Source: Warburgia ugandensis (Eukaryota > Streptophyta > Magnoliopsida > Canellales > Canellaceae). From it: DNA of 64,000 bases. The notes under the pieces are model-generated. The model had not been told where the DNA came from, did no database searches, and worked only from the letters and a program-made list of their open reading frames with translations. Shown piece after piece: positions 63,653 through 64,000 of this stretch (position 1 is the first letter of the stretch; each line of letters begins with the position of its first letter). Both the position numbers and the translations under genes were made by a program. Where the stretch lies: the NCBI GenBank assembly GCA_035236585.1, contig CP141131.1:19319103-19383102 (forward strand), read 5' to 3'.

Positions 63653-64000
63653 TGGTACGTTCATGGGTTACGAATCGGGTCACCGGGCAATTCACAGGGA
63701 AATCCTCTTCCATTGCTGAAGCCCTTTTCTTGTTGCGGTTCCTACCTCATGAAGAACCTATGGTTGATAATATATAGAACTTGACAAAGAGAGCTCCTAA
63801 CCTTAGACTCGTTAGGAAAAGAGAGTCTTAAACCTCTATAATTTAGAACAAAATTCTCATTCCCCTTTATTCCTCCCAATCGTCCTCTTAAATAGAGGTT
63901 GCCTAGGAAATTATTCTTGCAGAAAATAGAAAACTAAAATTATGGACTTTGAATTGTAATGAAGATACTTGCTAAAAAATAGACTCTCCTAATTAGGAAT
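63653..64000 (-). repeat. LTR of the Ty3/gypsy element (5' LTR in its own sense, partial)
   Basis: 348 bases are visible. The start TGGTACG matches the left LTR and adjoins the tRNA-Met primer site. Confidence 0.88.

Larger units (their letters stand above)
58944..64000 (-). mobile_element. Ty3/gypsy chromovirus-like LTR retrotransposon (right LTR runs off the window)
   Basis: The left LTR is 58944-59360 (TGGTACGTTC..CGTAACA). The right LTR starts at 63653 and is cut by the window edge. Inside the right LTR edge lies a primer site, TTGGTATCAAAGCC on the minus strand. A polypurine tract flanks the left LTR. Minus-strand parts in order: gag (63.7-62.7 kb), a CCHC-like knuckle (~62.63 kb), protease (~62.4 kb), RT (61.9-61.1 kb; MPFGLTNAPSTF, FCDDILIYSK), RNase H (~60.9 kb), integrase (60.55-59.75 kb; SDRDVVFTNNFWKELF) and a chromodomain-like C-terminus (59.74-59.37 kb; WSSFTSADATWEDV). 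At ~5.2 kb it fits the small Reina-type chromoviruses (tentative). The shared LTR parts differ at about 3% of sites, so it is fairly young. It is broken, with about ten breaks. Confidence 0.92.

Overview
This window is nuclear DNA of a flowering plant. It is AT-rich, with intron-split genes that use GT-AG splice sites. It holds at least eleven Au-type SINEs (the angiosperm-wide tRNA-derived family), many RTE-clade LINEs with (TGA)n tails, and both Ty1/copia and Ty3/gypsy elements. The species cannot be fixed from this. The mix of RTE LINEs and Au SINEs, the large introns and the non-grass look suggest a dicot, early eudicot or magnoliid (inference only). I found no prokaryote-like, organellar, CRISPR or defence-type system.

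Two host genes are present, both on the minus strand. (1) At 4149-4702 lie exons 1-2 of a class II KNOX homeobox gene of the KNAT7 type. The first 150 codons or so, covering the KNOX1 domain and the start of KNOX2, are here. The rest, including ELK and homeodomain, is not seen, so intron 2 is longer than 4.1 kb and runs off the left edge. Its leader and introns are unusually rich in GA/TC repeats, including a 112-bp tract. (2) From 18105 to beyond the right edge lies the 3' part of a giant VPS13-family bridge-type lipid-transfer protein gene. I mapped fifteen consecutive exons (18105-56417, about 935 codons). Every junction keeps the reading frame, so the gene looks functional although its introns (up to 15.8 kb) are packed with transposons.

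Layout: 1-4148 is KNOX intron 2 with relics of an L1 LINE, an RTE LINE, a copia element and an Au SINE. 4149-5450 is KNOX coding sequence and leader. 5450-18100 is intergenic, with a terminal-inverted-repeat element, two short RTE pieces, a cluster of six Au SINEs (12.8-17.2 kb) and an odd interleaved inverted repeat. 18105-23528 holds the last six VPS13 exons. 23529-39373 is one intron with an RTE LINE, an old minus-strand copia element carrying a nested SINE, and a second, full-length but decayed RTE LINE. 39374-40891 is an exon cluster. 40892-52440 is an intron in which a younger copia element sits inside the simple-repeat tail of an antisense RTE LINE, beside a further antisense LINE and a copia relic. 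52441-56417 holds four exons with a third full-5'-end RTE LINE between them. 56418-64000 is probably intron, with a tandem duplication, a possible MITE, an Au SINE and a Ty3/gypsy chromovirus-like element whose far LTR runs off the right edge.

The most informative unexplained structures are the shared 5' end and ~70-bp repeat units of the RTE family, the GA/TC-rich architecture of the KNOX gene, and the interleaved inverted repeat near 16.9 kb. All alignments were made by eye.
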